Positions 11,096-23,070 of a DNA stretch of 64,000 bases are shown here, one piece after another (positions within the stretch are counted from its first letter, which is position 1; each line of letters opens with the position of its first letter). A model generated the notes under the pieces. That model made no database searches, was not told where the DNA came from, and saw only the letters and a list, made by a program, of their open reading frames with translations. Source of the DNA: Nectonema munidae. Taxonomy: Eukaryota > Nematomorpha > Nectonematoida > Nectonematidae. The DNA is taken from assembly GCA_030549495.1 (NCBI GenBank), contig JAUIRK010000959.1, forward strand, positions 124,001-188,000, in the 5' to 3' direction. The translations under genes were made by a program, and so were the position numbers.

Positions 11096-11689
11096 CCAGC
11101 AGCTAAATATTTTATAACAATTTTCTAACTAAAATACAATAAAAATATAAGAAATATAACCGAACTTAAAAATTTTTAATCAAAAAATCAACAAAACTAA
11201 ATATATTAACAAAATAAACAACAAAATTATAAACTAAAAAGTATCTAACTAAAATTTCGAAAAGAAACTGTTAAATTTTTGCCATTTAAAAATTTTGATT
11301 TTAAAGGAAGCAGAAAATTCAAAAAATAATTCAGTTGGTTGGTTGATTGGTTTTGACACAATAATTCAGTTGAAAATAATAAACTAGGAATACTAGGATT
11401 GTTCTGTAAAAACTAGGAAAAAATAGGAATAACAACAAAAAACTAGGAATTGGTGGAATGCCTTTTTATTTACAAATAAACATACAAAGTTTTGGACATT
11501 TGTAGTCTAGACAAATTTGTTCTTTGTCTAAATCTTCACGTGCAAAAAGAAGAACCTTTGACCTACAAATTATCTGACTAATTGGACTAATCTTATTTTA
11601 GACAATGATCTTTTTCATTATTTTCTTAGGAAGACATAAAAAGATTGAATAAGGCAAAACTTTACAAAATTATAACCTTCATCAATAAA
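11096..11689. other. AT-rich spacer, nothing recognised
   Basis: No frame or repeat beyond simple AT-rich sequence. The 3-prime part of LINE A begins just after it. Confidence 0.5.
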
Positions 11690-14600
11690 TCTTTTAATTC
11701 CATGAAATGGAATGAAATTTATTGAAGTGAAATACATTGATAAAAAGAAGGAAGTTAGAAAATATATGCAATACATCTTACCAGCAATAGAGATTTATAA
11801 AAATTTTAATTTTAAATAAAAATGAGTTCAGCCCTAGATAGTTACCATAAATAAATTTAGGTAGGTAGGTAGGTAGAGATGTCAAAGCACTTTCCAAAGT
11901 TGAAGAGAATAATGTTAGGAGTATTCTAGAAATAATAAATATATAGAAAGAAGGATAGTCGGTTTTATTGTGGGCTAAGGTGAAGAATGGGTTCAATAGT
12001 GCCTATCAAGGCGGAGAGTAAGTTTAAGAGTTCTGGGTGAGTAATGATGTCGTTTAGAATAATGGGAAAGTGGCCAAGGGTTGAGGCGCAAGTGTTGATA
12101 AGTTTGTGTCGGTGTGAGATGAAGAATGAGCAGAGGAAGGCGAAATGGTTTGGTGTTTCGAAAATTGCGTTGCAGAACCGATATGTCAGGTTGTCTGAGA
12201 GTTTAATGCGAAAAAAGTAGGTTTTGAAGTGGCAATGACCAGAGAGCCACCTAATAAGAGATCTCGAGGAGTGTATTTGTGCGAAGCCCCGGATTGGTGT
12301 ATGGCATTGATGTTTGATATGCACGAAAGCATGGTGTTTGTGGAGTTGGTGAGGGAGTTTTCATATTGGTTTTGAGTGTGCATGGAAATGTTGCTTAGTA
12401 AGACGTTGGGGTGTACTGAGGTCAAATGTGTAATGCATGTTCTTGATAAGGTTCTTTTAGCAAGATGATCAACATGCAAGTTTTCATGTATGTTAGAGTG
12501 AGCGGGGCACCAGAAAATGGAGACCATGAAATGAGTGGAGAGGAGTCGTAGTTTTGAGAACCAGATGGAAGCAAAGAATTGAACTTTTTTGATAAGGTAT
12601 AGATCGCGCGTGATGTTCAAGGAGTCTGTATAGAAGTGAACATGAGTAAAATGTGTGAAGGTATTGATATGTTCGGTGATCTGATCGTATGAGATGATTA
12701 AAGCTTGGCATTCAGCATCAAAAGTTGAAATGGTTTAGATGAGAGCTTGTAGAAAAGAAGGGAGATAGAGAGGCGCCTGCATAAAAAGGGGTGGTGATAG
12801 CGCATTTTTGCGATCACTTGGAAGCGTCTGTAAAGATTCTTAGAGTTGAAGGGTCGGATCGATATCTGAGCTTTTTTTACCTCTTTAGCGGCGAGAGATT
12901 TGCTTGCATGAGTAGTGATAGCAAAAGGAAGGGGCGAAGAGGGATGTACTAATGTGGTGGAGTGTACCTTAGTGTGTATGAGGCAACGATGCGAAGAAGT
13001 AAGTGATGTGTGAAGCAGCTTCGCGTAAGGGTGTAATGCGTTAAGTGGAAGATGTAAATGGGAGGCTGAAGATGGGGGAAATAGAGATTTTTATGTGCTG
13101 AAGTAGCTTTTGATGAAGGTATCTTTCAGTTGGATTAAAAGTAGTGTGCAGTTCAGTGTGATTTCTAGAATAGATGTTGGGGTTGTGCGATAAGCTTTCG
13201 AGATGGTTAATAGAATGAGTCTTCGAAAAGTTTGCCTAAAACAAGGAGGATAGTGATTAGTCGCCAGTTTTTTTAGATTTGAGTGTTCTTTGTGAGGTTT
13301 AGGCAGAAAGAGGAGTTTGCCTATTTTCCATATTGATGGAAAAAAGGAGTTCGATAAGTATGCGTTGTATATGTGGAGTAGGTGGGTATGTAAAAGGTAA
13401 AATGATTTTTTAATGTGGGTTGCGGTGATCATGTCGTAGCTGGGGGCTGATTTTAATCTGAGTGAGTTTACCGTCTGAGATAACTCTCTATGTGGGGAAA
13501 TAGGAAGGGTTAGCGATGATGTTTGTCTTTACGAGAGTAAGGATTGGGCAGCATGGTATGGGTCATCGGTATGAGGATTGTCTGCGGGAAAAATAGACGA
13601 GAGAAAAGGCGGGTTTATGAGGATTGTGTTAGTGTCTGTGTGAGGAAGAAGTTGATGGAGATTCGAAGGATGTTTTTTTATTTCGTGAGTGTGTTGATTA
13701 TGGGCCAGGGGTTGGATGATGAATTGGAAGTGAAATTGGTCCAAGCATCTCGTTTCGCTTTTTTTAGGGAGCGATTGTAGAGATGTCGGATACTTGAGTA
13801 TAGAGAAATGTTAGATGAAGAGGGATCATTTCTTAAATTTTTTAGAGCGTGACGCAAGATTTTCTTTTGTTGGTTTAAGGCTGAGGTCCAGAGGTATGCA
13901 TGTTTTCTTCTGGGAAAGGGATTAGTAGGTGTGGATAGGTTGATGGCAGAACAAAGTGTGTTATTTATTTTGAAAGCAGCAGCGTCTATCTCGGTGGTTG
14001 TGGATAGCGTGGGTATGGATTCAGGTAGCGGGGTTACAAGTGTTCGCAAAAATGTGCACCAGTGAGCGTGCTTTGCAGATGTCCTTAGGGCCCGCGTGTG
14101 AAAAATTGGGATGAAATCAATCTGGAAAATGATGTAGTGGTGATCAGATGCGAATGGTGGTCGGAGATGGCCCAGTTAAAAATGAGATTGTGTGTGTTTG
14201 GTGACACTAGAGTGATGTCGATGTGAGAGGAAATTAAGTTGTTCTGAACAATTTTGAAGAAGGTTGGATTTTTGTGTTATCGCATATTCGTAGGTTATGT
14301 TGTGTGATAAAAGAGAGAGAGTCAACACCGCGCATGTTTTTCTTATGGTTCCAAAGAAAAGATGGGGCTTTACAGTCCGTTGAGATTATTAATAATATGA
14401 ATTGGATAGTGATAAGATGTGGGCCTTAGCTTGGTTCAGAGAATGTGTGAAATCGTTTCTGAATGCTTTGGGGTTGGAAGGGGGAGTAGTAGGAGCAGAA
14501 TAGGAGAGGTGCTTTTTAAGAAAAAATTATTGTGAATACGTTTTGTTGTGACGAGAATTGAGAAAGAAAAGAGAAATTTAGTGTGGACCTTTTTAGAATG

Positions 14601-14935
14601 AATGGGGAGTAATGAGTTAGAGATGAGGTATAGAGAGATATGTATTCATTCGTATGAGGTGTATTCATTTGTATGAAGTAGAAGAGAGAGTTTTGAAGTG
14701 TAGGGTTCATTTAGAGAGAAAACGTCGTAGGATAAAGAGAAAGGAATGTTATGGAGATTTGACCAGCTATGGGAGGAGTGATTCAGATTAATATGAATAA
14801 AATTCAGCATATGTAGTTTTTGGTGGTATTTGTGTGTGCCGCGTTGAGATTTTAATGCGTTGAATGCAAAAAGGGCATATATTAGATGTGGAGGTATGAT
14901 TGTGATGGCAGTTTAATCATGATATTTTAGAGGGA
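11690..14935 (-). mobile_element. LINE A, I-superfamily non-LTR retrotransposon
   Basis: The order of domains on the minus strand is zinc-knuckle remnant of ORF1, endonuclease, partial reverse transcriptase, RNase H and C-terminal tail. A short TACC microsatellite and AATAAA near the low-coordinate end fit a 3-prime UTR. It belongs to the same family as LINE B: both share the endonuclease start (LNFIHINLNHSS here, LNFVHINLKHSS there) and the SHIDITL/SHIDLTI motif. GC content is higher than in the surroundings. The high-coordinate end abuts LINE C directly. Confidence 0.88.
11998..14830 (-). pseudogene. LINE A ORF2 pseudogene (endonuclease, RT piece, RNase H)
   Basis: The protein would nick DNA and copy LINE RNA. 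The endonuclease spans about 14830-14090 and ends with SHIDITL and an NWAISDHHSH motif. The linker around 13530-14049 has the usual WTSALNQQKK pattern. An RT N-terminal block (FFPSIWKIGKLLFLPKP) is near 13340. The RT palm with its DD motif is missing: only about 250 bp separate the RT start from RNase H, pointing to an internal deletion. RNase H retains AECQAL, FYTDSL and FWCPAHSNIHENLHVDHLAK. The tail ends near 11998. At least five frame changes or stops are present, so it is dead. Confidence 0.85.
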
Positions 14936-14938
14936 TTT

Positions 14939-15561
14939 TTATTGAAAATTTATGTGAAGATTGAGTGACCCCTTTTGCCCCAGTGGTTGATTCTTAGAGA
15001 AATTTTTTACCACATGTAGTATGAAATCAAGTTTAATTAGGTTTTGAGTTGGGTTATTACCGCGAATGCCAATAATGAGATCATCAGAGTAACTTTGGAA
15101 AAAATAATTTTTTGATTCTATGAGATCTAACAAAGGATTAATCAGGATAATAAATAATAAGTCGGAAATACAGCTGCCTTGTTGTGTGGAACAATTTAAT
15201 TTAGGTTTTGAATCTGCGCTATCCTTCAGAAAAACTGTCCACTTATCAAGGTGGGACCTTATGAACTCTATTATGTAGATGGGGAAATTCATTGTGAACA
15301 GGTTATTCAAAATGCATCGGTGACAAGCTGAGTCAAATGCTCTTTAAAATCGACTAAGAAACAGGATAAACTCAAGTTATTTTTTAAACAATTATATATA
15401 TGCGATATGAGACGGTCAATGGCAAGTTTTGAAGATTTCTGGAAGACGTAGGCATATTGATTTCTATTGATAAATTTGGTTTTATGAATATGATCTAGCA
15501 TTCTGTTTCTAATTATTTTTTCACATAATTTACCAATGCATGGCAGTAGAGAAATTGGCCT
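14939..15561 (-). pseudogene. LINE C reverse transcriptase fragment
   Basis: Reading leftward, RPISLLPCIGKLCEKII is RT motif 1, NQYAYVFQKSSKLAIDRL is the finger region and FLVDFK carries the first palm Asp. STQQGSCIS and FQSYSDDLIIGIRG form the palm with the second and third Asp. GQKGSLNLHIN is the beginning of the thumb. A frame change lies between FLVDFK and the following block, near 15310. The thumb and any RNase H are lost at the LINE A junction. Confidence 0.88.
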
Positions 15562-16150
15562 CACTCATAAAAAAACTAGTGAATTTACTAACTCTAAAGA
15601 TTAGAAACTCGTAAAACATCTTTTACTAGTTTATTAGTAATATAAAGTACATGTGAGATTATCTGGTGTGACGTTTTGAGTAAATCTCATATACGATTTC
15701 TAAGAAAACATGAGATGATAATTTCACTTCACATACAACTTTGATAAGTATTAGTGGTGTCTTCTTAACACATGGAAGCAATTGTATTACATTATAGTGC
15801 ACTTTGTCTTGTGCAGGACAGTATTACAGTATCGCTTTCGTTTATAGTATATGCTGCTCTCTCATATTCTCATCATATGCCATGGGAAAATATTAAGCCA
15901 CTTTAATTACACTGTTACTTACATATAGTGGTAGAAGTCTAGATATAGTAGTGTTAATTTGTTTTATACGAAAACCCTACTTTTAGGTATCCTACGATAA
16001 AGAACTACACATAAACTATTGAAAATTTTTTGAAAAGCTATCCATACTTATATAAAAAAAGTTTGCTCCCGGAAGAATCAGTTAAAGTAAAATTTATGGT
16101 TATTTAACTTTGAAATTCATTTTTATTTTAAGACATACTGGAGAGAGAAA

Positions 16151-17148
16151 TTAAAATTTAAATTCGGCAACGAAAGAAAGAGCAACGAAAAAGATTTGAA
16201 AGAAGTAAAAAGTAGAAAGCGTTCAGTGTCGATATCTGAAGAGAAAACAACAGTCTATTCGTGAATGGGGCTTGGACTATTACTTACCTGAATTACCTCA
16301 TTCAGAAGATTTGCTCTCAATAGAAGTTCATACTGAATGGCTAAAACGGGAGTATTATAAAATGGAACAAAAAATGAAGAAATTGTAACTCTTAAAATGA
16401 ACATTACATTTCCATTTAGACGTAATGATATTATTGAAAATATCTGAAATTTTGATCAAATATCCTTATTTGAAGTCCTACACACAGGTAAAATTTAAAT
16501 ATATTTAGTTTAATATAAGTATTTTATTTAAATTATAGATTTTGTTAGAGTTTCAAAGATTAAAACCCCAAGTTCTGAACAATTCAGATGGAAGTGTGCC
16601 TTTTTTTTACAAGACTCGATAAATATGTTGACCCAATTTTAATTTTTTGCCTGAAAAAAGAAAAAGGTGAATTCTACGTGAAGCTTGAAAGAGAAATTGA
16701 GATGGAGAAAAATTTGGAGTTGCGAAAAAGTATACGATGTTAAAAACTTTTGTTATTAAAACAATTTATTTTTTTTTATTTAGGATATAAAAGATATTAT
16801 GCTATTTTGTGCATGAGCACAATGTTCCGAGAAAATATTAAAAGTGTTTTGTGTTTCGAAGAAGAAAAATCTGGTGTTTTTCAAATGATGATAAAGAAAA
16901 GTATTTTCTCAGAAGAAAGAAATGCTTTTACACTCAGAATAGAAGACGTATTTATTTTCAATTCCAATAACTTCGCCGAACTGTTTTATGGATGTTTTTG
17001 TTCCTTTTACTGCTTCAATCTTAATTATCCTCCTCAACTCAAAAAAACCTTCACCTTCTTTCAAAAAATTATCTACAATTTGAAAGACTCCGAAAATATT
17101 GATAAAAATATTTTGAATGTTTCTTTTTTAATAAATAAAAATTTTTGA
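16151..17148 (+). pseudogene. SAMD3-like accessory gene of the CACTA-like element
   Basis: Pieces match a family I know from fish and invertebrate genomes as sterile alpha motif domain-containing protein 3-like. REWGLDYYLPELPHSEDLLS, HTEWLKREYYK and MNITFPFRRNDIIE come first. Then come FDQISLFEVLHT and, after an intron, DFVRVSKIKTPSSEQFRWKC. The last open frame (16750-17148) carries MSTMFRENIKSVLCFEEEKS and NYPPQLKKTFTFFQKIIYNL, the typical C-terminal block. A 51-nt GT-AG intron (16488-16538) keeps phase exactly (HT then DFVRV). Stops and frame changes interrupt the first and middle exons. Its biochemical role is unknown, and my family assignment is from memory of its motifs. Confidence 0.7.
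16488..16538 (+). other. predicted 51-nt GT-AG intron
   Basis: The donor is CACACAG/GTAAAA and the acceptor TTATAG/ATTTTG. The interior is AT-rich. Joining the flanks continues the SAMD3-like reading frame without a phase change. Confidence 0.7.
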
Positions 17149-17603
17149 ATTTCTCTATAATTTTTTATCTTATTATTAATAAAATACTACCAAAGCTTTT
17201 GTTTATTTGAGGATATATATGATTGGTTTTTTATTTATTTAATTTTTTTGAAAATAATTAGAATAGAATAGAATAGAATAGAATTACATTCTATTATATA
17301 CAATAAATTAATAAAAGATAACTAAATTTCATTTCAGGATGGTAATATTCTTTAAATGTTACTAATTTTGTAGTAAAAACACTATTTATTGATCAAAAAA
17401 TATAGTAAATATAACTACTTTTTGAGTAAAAATACTTAAAGTAACTTTGAAAGAGTCAAGTAAATATTACTAACTTAATAGTAAAAATACTTCCAAATCA
17501 CTAGAAAAAAATAGTAAATTATACTAATTAATGAGTGATTTTATGGACAGTAAATTTACTTGTATTTTCTAGTAACCGTTACTAGTTTTTTTTATGAGTG
17601 CTC

Positions 17604-18625
17604 CAATCTTCAATAAATACAGGTGATTTCTTTTTTGAAACGAAAATGACTTTTCCAGATTTGAATATTTGCCTAAAATGTCCAATTTTTAAAATAGAAT
17701 TGAAAAGTTCGACAATTGGTAAAGCAGTAAAAAGAGTTCTGTGATTAACATTATCTTCTCCAGGACTTGATTTTAAAGATAGGCTTTTGAAACAGTGGAG
17801 AACTTCAATGATTGTTATATGAAGAAAGTTGAAATTCTCTTGGATAGAGAGGGATGGGGAAGACCAATTAACGTTATTATAGTTAATTAGATTAATTAAT
17901 TAACGTTGTTATAGTTGAATGAGAGCCCGTTAATGTCAAAACTGGAGGGTTGAGTAAACGATTTTTTTACCTGATAGAGACTTTATTTTCTTCCAGATGT
18001 TTTGTGAATTAAAATTTAAAAATTATTTTTATTTTTATTTCTTGAAGAAGAACATTTTATTCCGGTAGAAATTTTTCATGTTTTTGTAGATGTTTAAATC
18101 CTCTAGATTACGGGACCTTTTAAAGATTCTCTTAGCGTACCTCAACTCCTTTCTGAGAATGTGGAGCGATGTATTCCAAAAGGAACTTTTACATTTGATT
18201 TTAGTTAAAGAAGAAGCCATGGACTCTGAAATCAAATTGACTAGATCACGAGCATAAGCATCTATTTTAAAAGGAGTTGTGGGATCTTTTTTAAGATGCC
18301 GTTTATTGTAGATAGATTTTTCTAGGTTATGCGCAAAGATTTCTTTGTTCAAAATATTTTGAAGCATTCAGTGGAGGGTTTATCTAGGTTGAAGTCAAGA
18401 ATGACTTCAATAAATTAAGGATCAGAGCAGGATATTTCGTCCAGGATTTGTCACGAATTTACATGACTTTTCATTAGGTCATTATAAAGGGTCAAATCAA
18501 TGTGAGAGTACAAGAATTTATCGGTTCTGAAACTGATGAAAGCCGGATTCTTAGCTGTATCAATAAGATTTAAATTGAATTCGATAAGTTTTTCCTATAA
18601 AAGCGAACCTCTGGCATTTATTTTT
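17604..18625 (-). pseudogene. LINE C endonuclease end and linker
   Basis: From 18625 downward the minus strand gives INARGSLL, AFISFRTDKFLYSHIDLTLY and EISCSDP, the C-terminal part of a LINE endonuclease. The frame at 18367-18035 carries the basic linker (SSFWNTSLHILRKELRYAKR, then NIYKNMKNFYRNK). This is the usual W-x-L-R-R block before an RT. The stretch ends at the transposon junction in EDWR. Confidence 0.75.
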
Positions 18626-18959
18626 ATGGTTTAGAATTATTATTAGTGAACCTTACACCAATTTATGCTTTATAAGTTTAAAGAACTTCCTAAAGTTATT
18701 TTTTTATTTCATTTGATAATCAAGGTTGTAATATAAAAAATGGCTATCTATGTAAATTTTAAACACACAGAATAGTTTTTATCCGTTTATGATATTATAC
18801 TTTTATATATGTTGGTTAGAACTACTAGAGACTTTCAATAGGCATTGTTTAACCATGCCTTCACTAAAAAAATAATTGTAGAAAATTTGCTGAATCTACT
18901 TCATCATATCCCTATACTTTCTATTAAACGTAATTCCCTATTTCAAAAAACCGTGCCTG

Positions 18960-19629
18960 ATCCTTTCTTTTTGGGATAAATCAATTTTTTGACAGTTTTG
19001 ATTAATTTTCATAAAAAATGAATAACACCACTGAATTACGCATGCTTAAAAATGGGTATATATGTGCAAAAAACGTTATATTATTACTTAGATAAAAAGT
19101 TTCTTTTTAAGATGAGCTATCATATATAAATCAATGCCTTGATAACCTTAATTGATTTTTTTTTAAAATTGAATATCACCGCTGAATTCAGCATGCTTAA
19201 AAATGGGTGTATATGTGTAAAAAACATTATATAATTATTTGGATAAAAAGTTTTTTTTTTGAGATGAGCTGTCATATGTAAGTCACTTTTTTGACAGATT
19301 TAAATGATTTTCATAAAAAATGAATATCACCACGTAATTCAGCATGCTTGAAAATGGGTATATATGTGTAAAAAACATTATATAATTATTTAAATAAAAG
19401 TTCCTTTTTGAAATGAATGTCAAATATAAATCAAACTTTTAACAGGTTTGATTGATTTTGATAAAAAAAAATGGACATCACCACTGAATTCAGCATAGTT
19501 GAAATATATATGTAACATTAAAAATATTTATAAAAACTTATCAATATCTGAGAAAAATAGGGGCGGGGCATTTTACGCCCCCCCCCCTCTAGCACTTGAG
19601 CGGACAAATTTAGCCCAGCACTAATAGGG
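18960..19629. mobile_element. TTAA-type element copy 2 with 151-bp tandem repeats
   Basis: Four units with a common GAATTCAGCATGCTT core occur at 19033, 19184, 19335 and 19486, a constant spacing of 151 bp. A GC-rich tail ends in GCCCAGCACTAATAGGG and is followed by a perfect TTAA at 19630-19633. It is the same family as the elements ending at 9550 and 58835. A left terminus is not recognisable. It is non-coding. Confidence 0.78.
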
Positions 19630-19765
19630 TTAAAATATTAATACACCATGACTATTTCATCATTTGTAGCTTGCATATTTTTTGTTTTGTTTTTTGTTTG
19701 TATACTAATAACTGAGGCCACTCTACATCAGGTGCATTTTCAAAAATGATTCTACAAAACTCTCA

Positions 19766-19812
19766 TGCTTCAATTGCCATAATGACCATAACGCTACATC
19801 CAAATTATGCGA
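19766..19812 (+). pseudogene. LINE B ORF1 zinc-knuckle remnant
   Basis: The reading CFNCHNDHNATSKLCEF shows a CCHC knuckle (C-x2-C-x3-H-x6-C) like the C-terminal nucleic-acid binding part of LINE ORF1 proteins. LINE A has the related NCHHNHTSTSNIC. The rest of ORF1 is not visible upstream. Confidence 0.6.
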
Positions 19813-19875
19813 ATTTCAAATTCAACACGAACGAAATATCCAAAACCAACACAACCTTCTAATAAACAAATTCCT

Positions 19876-22700
19876 ATGCTAAATTTTGTCCACATAAACC
19901 TCAAGCACTCTAGTGCCTCTTTGACAAAAGTACATAACACACTAATTTAAAATTCTTTGATGTTATATCTATTAACGAACCATAACCTAATCTTTCTTTT
20001 AATATGCCAAATTACTTACTATATCACACTTCATATTTATCCTTTTATTCTGCATGCATCTTCATAAAATCAACCGTTCATCACGGCCATTACCACGATT
20101 CTCTTCCAACAATTTTTATTTTGTTCTTGTATACACCAAACCTCACCCTCTTCTTTCCGCAACTCTTTACTCTCCTCCCTCACACCCATTAGCCATTCCT
20201 TCTGATTTCTCCCAATCACTAACTCTTATTATATCCACACTGCCGTCAACATATCATTTCATTATCTCAACCGATTGCAACGCTCGATCACATATCTGGG
20301 AACACAAAGAAATTCCACGAGGACAACAAGTCATCAATTTCTTATACTCAAGCGATCTATATCTCGTTGATATCTCTAAAAACCTAGCATACCAACGTTC
20401 TTGTAACAACGAAAAATACACATCTCACATTGACCTCACAATAACCACTTCAAATAATCTCAATCTCATATCTAATTGGTTGTTCTCCGACATCCCATCA
20501 GCTTTTGATCACCCCTTCATAACTTTTCAGCTTCTCATTACACTACGACTATCAAAAGCTATTGCAAAAAACACCTCTCAATGGTTCACGTATCTCAACA
20601 CTCTCAACAACTCACTGCCAAAATTATCATCTCTTTCTTTTCCCACATCCATCGATAAAGCGGCACTATCCCTCAATGAACATGTTTCACATTCCATCTT
20701 ATCCTCCACTCACATCAACACATTTCCTAAAAGAATACACTCCTATTTCTGACACCTGAAATGATCGTGTTCAAAAACAAACTGAAACGTATCGTCAAAA
20801 CCCAAAGAAAATCACCCACCTCCTCAATCATTTCCATCCATTCTCCTGGAAAAAAGAATACACACAGGTAATACTTCATGCTAAAAAGAACGCGCCGGTA
20901 AAATTCACCAGCCAGCACTCAAACAATCCATGGAACATCATCAATAGGCTAATTAAAAAAACTTTTATTCACCCTGAAACAATACTTTCTTCCTCATCCG
21001 ATCATAACACATACTACAACCCTCCATTTCTATCGACAATCTTTCCCCCTGACTCGACCTCTTCTGATTTCCCCTTCCACCACACAATACAAGAACACTC
21101 TAAAAATATCCTACACTCCATCCAAAACCTTACCTTTCCTCCAATCACTCTAAATGAATTAAACAGACCAGTAAATTCTCTCAGAACAAATACTTCATCT
21201 AGCTTCGACCTTATCACACCCAAACACATTAAGAAACCAATAGATATTCTAAATAAACATTTACTCTTTATTTTAAATGCATGCCTTACTTACTCACATT
21301 TCCCCAACGTTTGGAAAATCAGTAAACTTATACTCATTCCTTAACCCAATATATATTCAAGCTTCATTCAAAATTGGCGACCAATCATCCTACTACCCAT
21401 TCAAGGTAAACTTTTCGGAAAAATCATTCGCAAACGTCTAGTCCACTACATCCTATCCCGTAACCTCATCCATCACACGCAATTTGCATACCTTTCTAAT
21501 AAAAATATGGAAACAGCATTATCTCTTCTTACCAACTACCTTGACTCTTCCCTTTCTACTCAGAAAACTTTTTATAAAATTTTCATAGACATAGACAACG
21601 CTTTCAACTCAGCGTGCCATCCTGACATCATCACAAACCTCGCTCAAATTTTTTCCTCCTTACATCATCAAATTTATAGGCTCATACATTTCAAACCCCT
21701 ATCTTATTTTCCGACATCGCTCTTCCCTTTGCATTCATAAGGTAACCGCTTCTCGATCTCATCTACACGAACACAGAATTGTCTCAATGTTTTTCAGATG
21801 ACATAATATTCACTTTCACCAGTAACTCTCAACAAGAAAACCTCACTAAATCCTCCTCATTTCTACTAAGGTTACAAGAAAGAGCAAACACACATAAGAT
21901 ATTCTTCAACTCCATCAAAACCAACCTCATTCACGCCACACGCAAACACACAAAACATTTACCCAATAATTTATATACCACTACTTCAATACGTGCCTCA
22001 AAGACTATCAAATTTCTAGGACTTAACCTCATGTCCAATCCAAAATTTTCAATTCATTTAAAAAAAATATAGCAAAAATTCTCAGTCACGCTGCCCTTTT
22101 TCAATTAAAAGCGCTATCTTTTATAAATGGAGCCTCCGTCCCAAACACACAAATTACATATACTCATCCTTACCTTCCAGTATTTCAATACGGAATTCTT
22201 TCCTGAGGCATCTTCTTAAAACACCCCACTAACATCCATTTTCTTGACAAAATACACCGTCTCTGCCTACTTTGTATCACAAATGCATTTTGTACTACTT
22301 GATACAATGCCTAGAAATTCTAACAAACACCCTACTATTATAACTTCAACTCAAAAAACTATTATTAAGCGCTTCATCTTGACATATAACAACCTACTTC
22401 CCCCTTTCTTCTGATCATACCCCACAATACCAGTCCATTCTATTCTGTCTACTCTACTCTATTAGCAAAGTGTGCACCAAACATTGCTAACTACCTAGTT
22501 CATCCCTCTATACATCCATCTTATTTAACTCAAACATCTGCACAAAATCCATTCAAAACCTCTATATGCAAAAACAATTTTTTTACAAAACAATCAATTT
22601 CACACTTTCGCTCTTACTCTTCATCAACCTCCTTACGTATCTTTACAAACGCCTCAAAGAATAACATTAATAACTCCTCCCTATCTCTACCAACATCTCT
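19876..22700 (+). pseudogene. LINE B ORF2 pseudogene (endonuclease, RT, RNase H start)
   Basis: The endonuclease begins at MLNFVHINLKHSS and carries STDCNARSHIWE and SHIDLTITTS. It ends with a SDIPSAFDHPFI motif, matching the last catalytic His region. The linker with HINTFPKR follows. The RT contains FPNVWKISKLILIP, NWRPIILLPIQGKLFGKIIR and QFAYLSNKN. The palm has FIDIDNAFNSA (first Asp) and CFSDDIIFTF (DD box intact). FLGLNLMSNPKFSIHLKK is in the thumb, and RIFTNASK near 22640 is the beginning of RNase H. Several stops and frame changes separate these blocks, including a TAA after LIP and a frame change in the linker. Confidence 0.87.
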
Positions 22701-22761
22701 ATCCTCCTTAACCAGATCTCAAGCTTACGCGAGGATATCAGCAGACGCTGGAAAGTGCATT

Positions 22762-23070
22762 GAGATCCTACCTACGTATCTACATTCATAAGTACTTTTT
22801 GCTTTTTGAGTTATTTATCATTTTAGAGATTTTTTTTATATATTTATAAAGTTAAGAAAATAATGATATTAGGATCAGTAGTTATCAATAATTTAAACAT
22901 ATATTTCTTCTTTTAGATTAATTTATAATATTGAAATAAAATAATTAATCTAATAAAAAACGTGACAATCAAATGGAATGATAAAATATAAGATCAACTT
23001 TAATAAATTTCACTTTTAAACATTATTAGCGGCTTTAATTAGCCTTGCATCTTATCTTGCATTTTATATA
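22762..23070. other. AT-rich spacer, nothing recognised
   Basis: No frame, inverted end or repeat was found. Confidence 0.5.

Larger units (their letters stand above)
15562..17600 (+). mobile_element. CACTA-like transposon carrying a SAMD3-like gene
   Basis: Inverted ends CACTCATAAAAAAACTAGT and ACTAGTTTTTTTTATGAGTG bound 2039 bp, flanked by a 2-bp duplication CT. The empty site is known exactly because LINE C resumes on both sides. Subterminal DNA is full of AGTAAA-type repeats, and a short AGAAT microsatellite lies at 17256-17284. The terminal CACT, short target duplication and subterminal repeats suggest CACTA/EnSpm, but no transposase is encoded. It holds a broken gene of the SAMD3-like family. 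Confidence 0.82.
14939..18625 (-). mobile_element. LINE C, split by a DNA transposon
   Basis: Minus-strand endonuclease and RT remnants continue on both sides of the 15562-17600 element. Removing that element restores the contiguous reading EDWRPISLLPCIGKLCEK, which proves the insertion. The 5-prime side ends within the endonuclease near 18625 and the 3-prime side ends after the RT palm where LINE A begins. It is a LINE with an apurinic-type endonuclease. Its RT DD box reads YSDDL. Confidence 0.85.
19730..22760 (+). mobile_element. LINE B, I-superfamily, sister of LINE A
   Basis: This is a plus-strand non-LTR retrotransposon with the end of ORF1 followed by ORF2. It is visibly more C-rich than the flanking DNA. 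It breaks off soon after the beginning of RNase H, so the 3-prime end with the rest of RNase H and the UTR is missing. Domain order and motifs match LINE A. Confidence 0.88.
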
